This document shows positions 18,677 through 27,019 of a stretch of 64,000 bases of DNA, in pieces. Source of the DNA: Verrucomicrobiota bacterium. GTDB taxonomy: Bacteria; Verrucomicrobiota; Verrucomicrobiia; Chthoniobacterales; Terrimicrobiaceae. The notes under the pieces were generated by a model. It saw only the letters and a list, made by a program, of their open reading frames with translations, made no database searches and was not told the DNA's origin. Location of the stretch: NCBI GenBank assembly GCA_026398275.1, contig JAPLTF010000032.1:62001-126000 (forward strand), in the 5' to 3' direction. The position numbers and the translations under genes are program-made. How positions within the stretch are numbered: position 1 is the first letter of the stretch; the number at the start of each line of letters is the position of its first letter.

Positions 18677-18862
18677 GGCATGTGTCGTAATGAGGGACCG
18701 CGGGAGGGAAGATTCCGCGCAAGGATCGCCAACTCCGCCAAAGTCTTAGAATTTGTTCTCTTCATTTTGCCAAGCAATTTTCTCTAATCCGGCGGCGAAG
18801 GAATCCGTTTCTCACCGGGTCTCCTTGCCCACACGCCACCCTTGACACCGGCTCCCGCCAGA

Positions 18863-21133
18863 TTAGGGATATTGGCTCCAGACATGGAACCGGATGACCG
18901 ATCCGCTCCGGGGCAATTCTTTGTTTCGCACGAATTCACATTGCCGGATTTTTTGTTCGACCATCACGGAGTCGTAAACCTCTCCGTAGGTGAACCCGAA
19001 ACCGATTCGCGGGTCGCTTTGCAGAATGGGCAGCGCACGGCGGGCGTTTTCGATCTCGCACCCCAGAATGCCGTCCAGATCACGGAGACAGGACTCAAAC
19101 TCCTGGGAGGACATGGGACGGCTTCCGAGGCTGTCACGGCGTTCCAAAAACCTGACGGTATTGACCAGCGAGTGCAGGTGAATGGAGATGGCCCGGCAAA
19201 TATTCAGCTCCTGGGACCTCCGAAGAGCGCCGTTTTGTCCGGCCAGAATGTCTTCCATTTCCGCGAGCCCCCGATCCCATTGGTCCCGGCAGTCGCATGC
19301 ATGGCGGAGGTAGGACTCGACTCCGAACGGGAGGCACAGCAGCAGATCGCAGACATAGCGCGGCTTGCCGGGCAGTCGGGCAAGTTTTTCATCCTTCAAC
19401 ATCTCCGCGAGATCTCCCCGGCGCAGGAAGAACTTCGGGCCAAGCTCGTAGCTGCTTTGGCTGTTGAATATGAGCGGGTGGGCGGGGCCGAGGTACCATG
19501 GCCCCCTCATGTAGGCTTCCCGTTCGCCGGCAGTCATGGCGGAATAGGGAAAGGAATCCCAGGCCTTGCTTAATGTCCGCCAGGCATCGACCAATCGGTC
19601 CGCAGCGGCGTCGGTCAATCCGAAGTCGCGCCGCGCCACAGTGCGAAGCAATTCTTCGGCGCCGCGCTCCGGATTCCAGACGGAATGGTATTGTAACTCC
19701 TCCGAAATCGAGCCGTTCATGCCGTAAAAGCGCCATTGCCCCATGAAGCCCGCGCAGCCTGCTTCCCGAATGGCCTGAAAGCGTGCGTGCCAGCGAAAAT
19801 ACACCGGCAGGCAGGGAAGAAAAAACGTATCCGGTGTGGTGTTGGTTTCCGTCTTGGCGAGGATGGGGATATTGCGGTTGCGGCACAGTTCGGCTTGCGC
19901 TGCGAAGCACGAGCTCGGGCCGGGAATCTTGATGTTGTAATCAAAGAGAACCGCCCCCGCCCCCGTGGTCGGATCGGCGTCGCCGCAGTCAAAGTTGCTT
20001 TGCACCTCGGCTCCGCCTTCCAACTCCCCGATCCAGCGGGACTCGGTGGGGTCATCTTTTGACCAGATGAATGCGCCATACGGCCACGCGATGAGCCGTT
20101 TTTCGGAACCGGCGCGCTTGACCGCAGTGGCAATGGTGCTTGCCAGTTTCGCCACATGGGAGTGGGGGTCCCTGCCCCGGCACCGCGGACAGTTGGTTCC
20201 GGATTTGTCCGGATTGGCCGGACGCATGAAGCAGTGGTGAAACCCCTCTCCACCCACCAGCATGATGCCACCGGCCAATTCGGGCACACGGCGGAAAAGA
20301 TTCTCGACCGCCTCGCCATAGGCTTTGAGAGTCAGAGGATGGCTGGCGCAGAGTACGCAGCGGTCGGCACCCGAAAGTTCCTCGAGAAAAATTTCCTCGC
20401 GCGCGCCGAGAATTTCCGGGTGATTCAAAAACACCGCATGGGTGGAGGGCAGCGCCTTGGCATTGAGAATCAGGAAGAGGTCCATGCCATGAGCCATCAG
20501 ATGATCGGCATGGCGCCGGAGATGAACCAGGGACCGGTCGAGATCCGGCGTGTTGAGCTCGGACAGGGTCTCGGAGAACCAGAGGTCGTTCAGACTCACG
20601 TTCATCTTGAGCGCGTTCGCACCGAAGTGGCGCATCAAACCGAGGTATTCGGGTGAAAAATCTCCGGGATTCTCGACGGTTTGATGTCCCGGAACAAACA
20701 CGCCTTCTGTGAAGCGGGTGACCAGGGACGGGAATTTTTCCATCAGGCCTGGAGGCAGCCACGGCCCTCCCTGATCGGCCATCCCTCGTTCCAGATAGTG
20801 CATGGCATCGGTCAAATCCCGCTCGGTTCGGCCACGAATGTGGATCCGCTCCGACCCGATGTCGGCAAGAAAACCCGACCTGCAAAGGGAGGCATCCAGC
20901 GAAAATTGCCACTCAGTCGGCGCTTCGGACCGGGAAATTCCAACGCAGGATTCCAGGAAATTTGTGAATTGTTCGCTGCCAATGGCAAAGATCCGCCCCG
21001 GCTCGAAGTCCGTGGAAATTCGGGAACCGTTTACGCGGATCCAGTCGGAAGCAGGGGCTTCAGAATCAAGCCCGGCATGGTAGCGGTAGTGATCAATCTC
21101 CAACTCTTCTCTGATCAATCCGGATCGGTTCAT
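18863..21133 (-). CDS. Putative TIM-barrel glycosidase (GH20/GH67-like architecture)
   Basis: A 756-residue protein. The N-terminal part (to about residue 130) has an IHIRGRTERDLTDAMHYLE segment typical of the small alpha/beta domain that precedes the barrel in GH20 and GH67 enzymes. It is followed by barrel-like strands (GANALKMNVSLNDLWF, DLFLILNAK, GGIMLVGGEGFHH), a CPRCRG pair of cysteines, LIAWPYGAF and a long helical C-terminus. The exact family and catalytic residues could not be fixed. No signal peptide is seen at the chosen ATG (21133), which lies 14 bases after the deacetylase stop; the frame upstream overlaps that gene. Its neighbours suggest action on an acetylated glycan. Confidence 0.68.
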   Translation of the reverse strand: MNRSGLIREELEIDHYRYHAGLDSEAPASDWIRVNGSRISTDFEPGRIFAIGSEQFTNFLESCVGISRSEAPTEWQFSLDASLCRSGFLADIGSERIHIRGRTERDLTDAMHYLERGMADQGGPWLPPGLMEKFPSLVTRFTEGVFVPGHQTVENPGDFSPEYLGLMRHFGANALKMNVSLNDLWFSETLSELNTPDLDRSLVHLRRHADHLMAHGMDLFLILNAKALPSTHAVFLNHPEILGAREEIFLEELSGADRCVLCASHPLTLKAYGEAVENLFRRVPELAGGIMLVGGEGFHHCFMRPANPDKSGTNCPRCRGRDPHSHVAKLASTIATAVKRAGSEKRLIAWPYGAFIWSKDDPTESRWIGELEGGAEVQSNFDCGDADPTTGAGAVLFDYNIKIPGPSSCFAAQAELCRNRNIPILAKTETNTTPDTFFLPCLPVYFRWHARFQAIREAGCAGFMGQWRFYGMNGSISEELQYHSVWNPERGAEELLRTVARRDFGLTDAAADRLVDAWRTLSKAWDSFPYSAMTAGEREAYMRGPWYLGPAHPLIFNSQSSYELGPKFFLRRGDLAEMLKDEKLARLPGKPRYVCDLLLCLPFGVESYLRHACDCRDQWDRGLAEMEDILAGQNGALRRSQELNICRAISIHLHSLVNTVRFLERRDSLGSRPMSSQEFESCLRDLDGILGCEIENARRALPILQSDPRIGFGFTYGEVYDSVMVEQKIRQCEFVRNKELPRSGSVIRFHVWSQYP

Positions 21134-21146
21134 TTGTGGCGGCGCT

Positions 21147-22034
21147 TCAGGTGGCGAGCGCGATTTCCGACGCGGTACAGAAGGTCGCACCGCGCTCACG
21201 CAGACCAGCCAGCAACAGATCAAATTGCTCCAGTGCGTATTGCCCGCAGTTTTTCACGATGAACGGATTCGGCAGAACCGATCCTTCTCCGAAATGGATC
21301 AGTCCCTCCGGCATCGGATGGAACTCCCACGGGTGAAAATAAAAAGAAAGGACTCTGCGACGAACTCCTCGGACCTTGAGAAAGCCCAGATACTCATCAA
21401 TATGGCGCAGCAACGCGACGGCTGATTCCGTGCGGAATTTCGGCCACTGGTCCCGGTCGCGTCCGAACTCATCGGAACTTTCCATGGCGAGATTTGCGAA
21501 ATTGGGAATCTGAACCAGGCGCATGGTTCCCGGCTTTGTCCAATCCTCCGGCGACGGATGGTAGGGCTCCAGCCGGTTACGGTAATAATACATCGGGTAG
21601 GATGCATCGCTAAGGTAATTCAGTTCCTCCAGCGCGAGGCACACGGCTGTGGAACCGAACAAACGGGGACTGCGGAAACTTACAGGACGCACCCCGCAGA
21701 TTTCTTCGATCCATCGTGTGTTCTGTTCCAACCTGGGAAAAACTTCCGAGGGCAACAGGGGGTGGATGCCCGGAATGGGAAAGAGAGGGTCGCCGATGGT
21801 CTCGTGATAAAGACTGTGGGTGCCGACTTCGTGCCCGGCGTCCCGCACGCTGAGCACACTCTCAGGAACTTCCCGGGCGGAGTGTCCGACGAAGTAAAAT
21901 GTGCCCTTCGCACTGTGCTTGGCGAAGACCTCCAGAATTCCGGGGGTGGCATGGCGCAGCCCTTCATGGAAAGGCGTCCAAGAACCGACATCGGTTTCCA
22001 TGTCGAAACCAAGCAAAACTTCGAGCGAGGCCAT
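21147..22034 (-). CDS. Polysaccharide deacetylase (NodB-like)
   Basis: A 295-residue NodB-homology enzyme. The catalytic Asp lies in GFDMETD, the metal-binding pair in HEVGTHSLYHE (HxxxH), and the conserved FRSPRLFG follows. Near the C-terminus SFYFHPWEF supplies the last conserved His. Family enzymes remove N- or O-acetyl groups from chitooligosaccharides, peptidoglycan or xylan, or act as allantoinase-like amidases. No signal peptide is seen, so a soluble intracellular substrate is likely. The gene lies 10 bases after the ASRT-family gene and 14 before the large glycosidase-like gene. Confidence 0.86.
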   Translation of the reverse strand: MASLEVLLGFDMETDVGSWTPFHEGLRHATPGILEVFAKHSAKGTFYFVGHSAREVPESVLSVRDAGHEVGTHSLYHETIGDPLFPIPGIHPLLPSEVFPRLEQNTRWIEEICGVRPVSFRSPRLFGSTAVCLALEELNYLSDASYPMYYYRNRLEPYHPSPEDWTKPGTMRLVQIPNFANLAMESSDEFGRDRDQWPKFRTESAVALLRHIDEYLGFLKVRGVRRRVLSFYFHPWEFHPMPEGLIHFGEGSVLPNPFIVKNCGQYALEQFDLLLAGLRERGATFCTASEIALAT

Positions 22035-22044
22035 GATCGTATGT

Positions 22045-22428
22045 TCAGGCAGGATGCCCCATCACAGTGTAATAAGCGAGATTCGGCTGGCGGATGTCCA
22101 TGCGCCCGAGTTGGGCCACCACCGGATGGCTGCTTTCCAGCACGAGGGAGTATTGCACTTGAGGTATCTGGCGATTCTCCGCTCCGAGCGGTTCGTTCGT
22201 GCGATGGCATACGACCCTCCGCGCACCAAGTTCCGGCAGCTCGATCTGCCATGGCTCCTGGTCGGTGAAGAAAACAGACAACCTGAGCCTGGCCGGTTCG
22301 TCTCCGGTGTTCAGGATGACCAGCGATTCATGGCCGTGCGTTCCTTCGTTTTTAAGCGAGAGGTCGTAAGGATCCCGGGGCGGGATGTCCCCATCGGGAA
22401 AAATCCAGACTTTGGAACCGGTTTTCAC
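22045..22428 (-). CDS. ASRT-superfamily small-molecule-binding protein
   Basis: A 127-residue protein matching the Anabaena sensory rhodopsin transducer (ASRT) superfamily: KVWIFPDGDIPP at the start, then HESLVILNTGDEPARLRLSVFF, RVVCHRTNEPLG and a late SLVLESSHPVVAQLGRMD. The family folds as a beta sandwich and has been proposed to bind small molecules, probably sugars, mostly outside rhodopsin contexts. The start codon is GTG and overlaps the upstream M24-like stop by 4 bases (GTGA), so translation is coupled. Its place between a dead M24-like protein and a polysaccharide deacetylase supports a carbohydrate-related role. Confidence 0.8.
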   Translation of the reverse strand: MKTGSKVWIFPDGDIPPRDPYDLSLKNEGTHGHESLVILNTGDEPARLRLSVFFTDQEPWQIELPELGARRVVCHRTNEPLGAENRQIPQVQYSLVLESSHPVVAQLGRMDIRQPNLAYYTVMGHPA

Positions 22429-23636
22429 AGCCCCGCCTCCACCACCCGATCAAGTTCCGGACTGAGCCACTCGGCAGGGCCGTTTTCGGAAATTCGCACA
22501 CCATTTTCCCAGCGCAGGCCAAAGACCGAACCGTTTTTCCTGGCCAGCTCGCTGCCTTCCGGCGCATAGAAATAGGTGTCGACCTGGAAGGTCATTCCCG
22601 GTTGTAACGCATAGGTGCTGGTCGACTCGATCCACGGCCGCTCGACCTCGATCATGCCCAACCCATGGCAGGGACCGTAAAGCTGATAGCCGGCGTAGCC
22701 CTCGGCCCGCACAAATTCATCATACCGCCGGGCAACCTCGCCCGCCGAGACTCCCGCGACCAATAAAGTGCGTGTAAAATGGTGGGCTTTCAATCCGAAC
22801 TCAAGCAACTCGCGCTGCGCCTCCGAAGCCCGTCCCAAAACCACCGGCACCCCGATGCTTGGCGAATACCCGTGGACGCGGGCGCTGAGATTGAGTTGCA
22901 CGATATCTCCGCTTTGGATCTGCCGGTATCCGGCCCGACCGATGGCGTGCGCGCTGGACTCTCCCGAGAGAACATATTGCGGCAGCCCCTCGTATTCGGC
23001 CCCCTCCGCGTAGATCACATTCTGCGCGATTCCAGCAATCTGCAACTCCGTCAATCCGGGCCGCATTTTGGAAATCACCTCATCAGTCGCCTTTCTTGTA
23101 ATGCCAAAAGCAGCTTTCAAACAGGCAATCTCCGCCTCCGACTTGATCATTCGCTGCGAAAATAGCGCGTCGTCGGCCTTGACCAATTCAGCGGACGGGA
23201 ACGCCTCCCGAAGAGCATGATAAACGGGCAGCGGAAACACCGCCCATCCGGCCAGCCCGATGGTCTTCGGGGATTTCACGCCGAAGGACTCAAACAAAGA
23301 AACGAAGGTTTCCACCGCGATTCCCGGATAATCCGGCTCGGCGGATTCGCGGTATTCCACCATTTTGCGAACATCGGGAAGTTTCGTTCGGTTGCGGGCA
23401 AAGGTCTCGCTCTCCGGGCCGATGAGCAACGCGGCGCGCCCGTCCGGCAATACCAAAACTCCCGCAGATTCAAACAGCGGCCAGTAATCGGACAAGTATC
23501 GTACATTGGCGAAGTCGGCTTCGTTGGAGTGCACGATCAGGGCGTCAAGACCCATGGCTCGGGCCTTCCCGGCCGTGGCCTCGAGACGCTGTGAAAACTC
23601 GGAATCAGGGATGTGTGTTGGAGATTTGGAAATCAT
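22425..23636 (-). CDS. M24 (creatinase/aminopeptidase) fold protein lacking metal ligands
   Basis: About 403 residues with the two-part plan of creatinase/Xaa-Pro dipeptidases: N-terminal creatinase domain and C-terminal pita-bread domain (HAIGRAGYRQIQSGDIVQLNLS, CHGLGMIEVERP, LQPGMTFQVDTYF). In metallopeptidases the strand after GD carries Asp, and a second Asp follows GY.x; here they read Asn (QLN) and Ser (GYSPS). It is thus unlikely to bind two metals and may instead resemble metal-free creatinase-type hydrolases; the CHG His is retained. The ATG at 23636 was chosen. An operator lies 8 bases upstream. First gene of the leftward cluster. Confidence 0.82.
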   Translation of the reverse strand: MISKSPTHIPDSEFSQRLEATAGKARAMGLDALIVHSNEADFANVRYLSDYWPLFESAGVLVLPDGRAALLIGPESETFARNRTKLPDVRKMVEYRESAEPDYPGIAVETFVSLFESFGVKSPKTIGLAGWAVFPLPVYHALREAFPSAELVKADDALFSQRMIKSEAEIACLKAAFGITRKATDEVISKMRPGLTELQIAGIAQNVIYAEGAEYEGLPQYVLSGESSAHAIGRAGYRQIQSGDIVQLNLSARVHGYSPSIGVPVVLGRASEAQRELLEFGLKAHHFTRTLLVAGVSAGEVARRYDEFVRAEGYAGYQLYGPCHGLGMIEVERPWIESTSTYALQPGMTFQVDTYFYAPEGSELARKNGSVFGLRWENGVRISENGPAEWLSPELDRVVEAGL

Positions 23637-23643
23637 AAACGAT

Positions 23644-23655
23644 ATAAACATTTAT
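23644..23655. promoter_or_regulatory. LacI-type operator (one central mismatch)
   Basis: ATAAACATTTAT differs from the 12786-12797 palindrome at a single central base. A further ATAAACGATAT half-site begins at about 23635, so the pair overlaps the ribosome-binding region of the M24-like gene. The LacI regulator at 23829-24842 lies directly upstream in the same direction and is the natural candidate ligand. Confidence 0.62.
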
Positions 23656-23700
23656 ACTTTTCCTTGGTGCGGCTGATCGGTCAAGAATTAAATAAGAAAA

Positions 23701-23747
23701 TGTCGGCGACGGTTCAAAACTGGATTTCTTGCCGGTTCAAAACTGGA
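23701..23747. mobile_element. Solo IS end (IS21-type multiple terminal repeats), remnant
   Basis: A 15-base unit, CGGTTCAAAACTGGA, is repeated directly at 23710-23724 and 23733-23747, and TGTCGGCGACGG precedes the first copy. Paired copies of a short motif starting with TG are typical of the multiple terminal binding sites of IS21-family elements. No transposase (IstA/IstB) lies nearby, so this looks like one end left after deletion. Confidence 0.5.
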
Positions 23748-23828
23748 CAGCAAGTTTAGAGGGCGACTCGGCCTCGCTGCCTTTGGTCCCACGGGTTCGG
23801 TGTTTCCCGAAAAAATGGGTGGCGGCTC

Positions 23829-24842
23829 TCAGCTTTTGGAGCAGGACGGAAGCGCGGAATCGCCTCTTACAAGGCACCCTGCTATTCGGATTTCGAGCGG
23901 CTGGGGAGCCTTGGGATCGCGAATTTTATCAAGAAGGAGGCGGACACCCTCGCGGGCAAGCGCCTCAATATCCTGCTCGACGCGGCAGAGCGAGGGATGC
24001 CAAATTTCGCAGAGGGGAAGGCTGTCAAAGCATGCGAAACCGACCTCGAGGCCGGGTCTCAGCGCCAAATCCCTCATGGCCTGAAGAGCCCCCATGGCAA
24101 GCGGCTGCGTCAGGCAAAGAAGAGAGCGCCCCTCCAGCCGGGGCAGAAGTTTGGCAGCGACCAGTTTTGCGGCTCCGATTTCATTGGATGACACATGGCG
24201 CTTGACTCGCGATTTGAAAACCTGGGCTACTCCCGCCTCCCGTTCACCGATACTCCGGTCGCCACAGTCCGAAGTCAGCACGGCAACTTCCCGCACCCCC
24301 ATCGAGGCAAGTTCCACCGCAAGTTCGCGGCTTGCGGCACGGTTGTCAGTGATCACAGCGGGGAAACGGTTGCTGCAGCCCGGACGATCTAAGATAACGA
24401 GGGGAAAATCCCCGCCAACGCCGAAATCTTCGGGGCTGAGTTTGTCCGAATAAGGAATCCAAAGCAGACCGTCCACACCTCTTCCCAAGACATTTTTCAG
24501 GAGATGCATCTCCTTGTCCGGATCCGTGGTGGAATGCCCGACAAGGGTCTCGAAGCCGTTTTCACGAAGCGTGCCGACAATACATTCGACCAGAGTTCCC
24601 GTGAAAAAGGGGATTCCGCTTGGTACAACCAACCCAGCGGTCATGCTGCGCTTGGTGCGGAGGGAACGGGCGTGAGTGTTCGGGATGTAACCTCTTTTTT
24701 TCGCAAGCGCTTCCACTCTCCGAACCGTCGCCGGCGCATAGGAAAAACCGTCGAAGGATTTGTTCAGGACCTTCGAAACTGTACAGATCGAAAGACCCAA
24801 TTCCTCGGCCAAGCTGGTAAGCGTTACTTTTGGTTTTTGCAC
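23829..24842 (-). CDS. LacI-family transcriptional regulator
   Basis: A 337-residue regulator. The N-terminal HTH reads VTLTSLAEELGLSICTVSKVLN, followed by the hinge-type GYIPNTHARSLRTKRS and then a periplasmic-binding-protein-like ligand domain (GLVVPSGIPFF, GVDGLLWIPYS, PLVILDRPG, DNRAASRELA). It most likely controls the downstream cluster through the operator pair at 23635-23655, and perhaps the other two operator copies in the window. The effector is presumably a sugar released by that cluster. Between it and the cluster lies an IS-end remnant. Confidence 0.92.
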   Translation of the reverse strand: MQKPKVTLTSLAEELGLSICTVSKVLNKSFDGFSYAPATVRRVEALAKKRGYIPNTHARSLRTKRSMTAGLVVPSGIPFFTGTLVECIVGTLRENGFETLVGHSTTDPDKEMHLLKNVLGRGVDGLLWIPYSDKLSPEDFGVGGDFPLVILDRPGCSNRFPAVITDNRAASRELAVELASMGVREVAVLTSDCGDRSIGEREAGVAQVFKSRVKRHVSSNEIGAAKLVAAKLLPRLEGRSLLCLTQPLAMGALQAMRDLALRPGLEVGFACFDSLPLCEIWHPSLCRVEQDIEALAREGVRLLLDKIRDPKAPQPLEIRIAGCLVRGDSALPSCSKS

Positions 24843-24898
24843 AGACTTTCATTCCAGCATTCATTCTTCGGGCTTGAAAAGCAAGCTTGTGCGGGAAA

Positions 24899-25870
24899 TC
24901 AGTGACTTCGCTTGACGCTCTTCCACTTTTCGAACTCCGCCAGCAGTTCCTCGCGCGAACAGCGAGGGCGCAGGACAGTGCGGACGCGAAAACTGTATTC
25001 CTTCATCACCTCCGGCTTCTCGATCAGGAACTGGAAATCCCACGCCGGATTCGTCGTTTGCAACGCTGAGATCGCTCCGCCGCCGCTGGGCGAGTGGGTG
25101 AAGCGGATGCCTTCCGCGCGGTCAAACATCACCAGCCACACCAAATCGTCGAAGTTGCCGTAGTAGAATGGCTGGTCAAAGCGGAAGCGGGACAGGCTCT
25201 TGAACAGTGTGTCACGGCCGCCTGGTGCAAACGTCATCTCGAACGTGTCATCACGATGGCGCACGGTGCTCTGGTCGTTGTGCCATTGCGTACAGAATTG
25301 CGTCCAGTGGTTCTTCTGCCCATCGAGGCCACCAAGGAAATACATGCTCTTGTCCGCCGGCGCGTTGATGTAGCTGGCCCAGAACAGCGCTAGGTAGCCC
25401 CGAGTGAACAAGTGCTCGTGCGCCACGCAGCGGAAGCTCATGTCTAGGTAATGCGGCGCGGCCAACCGGAAGCGCGTCCAACTCTCGATGTGAAAGGTCG
25501 GCGTCGGTGGTTGGCAAAGTTCCACCTCGCTTTCACTGAGTTGCTTAAAGCTCATCGGCGCGTTGCGCGGCTCGAAGAACAGCTTGCTGTCGCCGTCGAG
25601 GTGCTCGCCCGTGACGATGTGTTCCAGGTTCAGCCCTGCCAGGGCCGGCACGAACACACTGCGCGTCCCCGCCGCATGATGCAGGCTCCATACGCCGTTG
25701 TAGCCGGCGCAATGTTCGCCCTCGGCCGAGTTGTCGCCGACGACGGCGGTAAGGTCGCCGGCCCTGAGTGTTGCGTGGCCCGGTGTGCTGTCAGGCGTTG
25801 CAGCGCGCAGGCTGGCGGGCAATACGCCTGCCATAGCCGCCGGAGCGCTGAGAAATGTTCTTCGGTTCAT
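24899..25870 (-). CDS. Tat-exported protein of unknown function
   Basis: A 323-residue protein starting MNRRTFLSAPAAMAGVLPASLRAA. The twin-arginine RRTFL plus a hydrophobic, Ala-rich h-region and an AxA-like cleavage site indicate Tat export. The mature part is beta-rich and Trp/His-rich (HNDQSTVRHRDDTFEM, YGNFDDLVWLVMFDRAEG, IRFTHSPSGGGAIS), without a family I recognise. Similar stand-alone proteins occur in Planctomycetota and Verrucomicrobiota. It lies 56 bases upstream of the LacI gene and 87 bases beyond the IS91-like transposase, so its original neighbours may have been displaced. Confidence 0.7.
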   Translation of the reverse strand: MNRRTFLSAPAAMAGVLPASLRAATPDSTPGHATLRAGDLTAVVGDNSAEGEHCAGYNGVWSLHHAAGTRSVFVPALAGLNLEHIVTGEHLDGDSKLFFEPRNAPMSFKQLSESEVELCQPPTPTFHIESWTRFRLAAPHYLDMSFRCVAHEHLFTRGYLALFWASYINAPADKSMYFLGGLDGQKNHWTQFCTQWHNDQSTVRHRDDTFEMTFAPGGRDTLFKSLSRFRFDQPFYYGNFDDLVWLVMFDRAEGIRFTHSPSGGGAISALQTTNPAWDFQFLIEKPEVMKEYSFRVRTVLRPRCSREELLAEFEKWKSVKRSH

Positions 25871-25957
25871 GGTGATCGCCTCATGGTAGCCGTCGCTGAT
25901 AGGAAAACGCTTTCCGGCCCTCCGGGGCGTTGGCCCGGGATTTGAAGCTGAAAGCGG

Positions 25958-26992
25958 TTATTTTAACGCCCAGACGCTGACGGATCGGGCCTTGAGAGTC
26001 AATCGCCAGGCTTTCTTGATGAGTTCGCGCCACTTCTTGGACGGGATCCGCCGGGAATTGGACTCGGAGACCTCGCCCTCGGGCACGTCCACAGGTTCGG
26101 CATCCGCCCGTTTGAGACGCTGGCCCCTCATCTTGTTGGAATACCATCCGTAGTAGCGGACGAGTTGGAAGCTCTTGTCCGGGATGTGCTGGGTGATGCG
26201 GGCGATAAAGTCGCACGGGCTGAACACTTCGAAGTTGCGCGAGATCTTCGGGTTCATCCCCGAGCGGTAAATGATCGAGTCCCCGGAGCTGTTGGGCTGC
26301 ATTTTTTCGACCGAGAACGGGTTGCGGATGATGTATTGGGCGAGACGCTCCATGTCCTCGCGGTTACGGGGCGGCACGCGCTCGCTGCGGTGGATGTTGA
26401 ACCCGGAGTGCATCCATCCGCGCAGCATCCGGGCACGCTCGGGCGGCAGGAGCCCCTTTTTGACCAGAAATGTGATGACCCGTGCGCGGAAGAGTTCCTC
26501 CAGCGGAGCGAGGCTGGCCTCGGGCATCACATGGAAGAGCCCGTCGGCCGCGAGCGCGTGAAGCTGCGGGTGGAAGTCGAGGTATTCACCGAAGGTGTGG
26601 ATGGCCATGACGAGGCCGGTCGTGCCCTCGGGCAGACCGAGCGCAGTGCGCTGGAACTCGGCCAGGCAGCGGTGGGCGATGCGGCAGAGTTCCTTGATGA
26701 GCCCGCGATGAAATCGGAAATACGGGCGCAGCATCTTGGGGATATTCAACGTCAAGTGCCGGTGCGGCACGGGCGCCAGGACGGCATCCGTCAGCAACGC
26801 ACCGAAGAGCTGCACCTTTTTCTGGTGGCAAGACGGGCAGAACCAGCGGCCCTTGCAAGAGAACGCCAGCAAGTACTCGTGCTTGCAGTGGTCGCAGCGC
26901 ACCCGCGCGAAACCGTTGGCGAAATCCCCGCAACCCATGAACTTGCCGACCACCTCCGGGATGATCGGGCGCAGGAACCCGAAATCCTCCAT
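25958..26992 (-). mobile_element. IS91-family transposase, 5'-truncated
   Basis: The frame encodes 344 residues of a Y2/HUH-type IS91-family transposase. The zinc-binding domain is visible (RVRCDHCKHEYLLAFSCKGR.FCPSCHQKK), followed by VPHRHLTLNIPKMLR, the HPQLHALAADGLF metal-binding His pair, and RYYGWYSN near the C-terminus with the catalytic Tyr region. Complete members have about 45 more residues before FGFLRP; here the frame instead hits the MFS stop codon, in the same frame, 10 codons upstream of the first Met. The element therefore lost its 5' end at the junction with the transporter gene and is probably inactive. Confidence 0.85.
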
Positions 26993-27019
26993 GCCCGCGA
27001 TGATAGAAAATGGGGGGGC

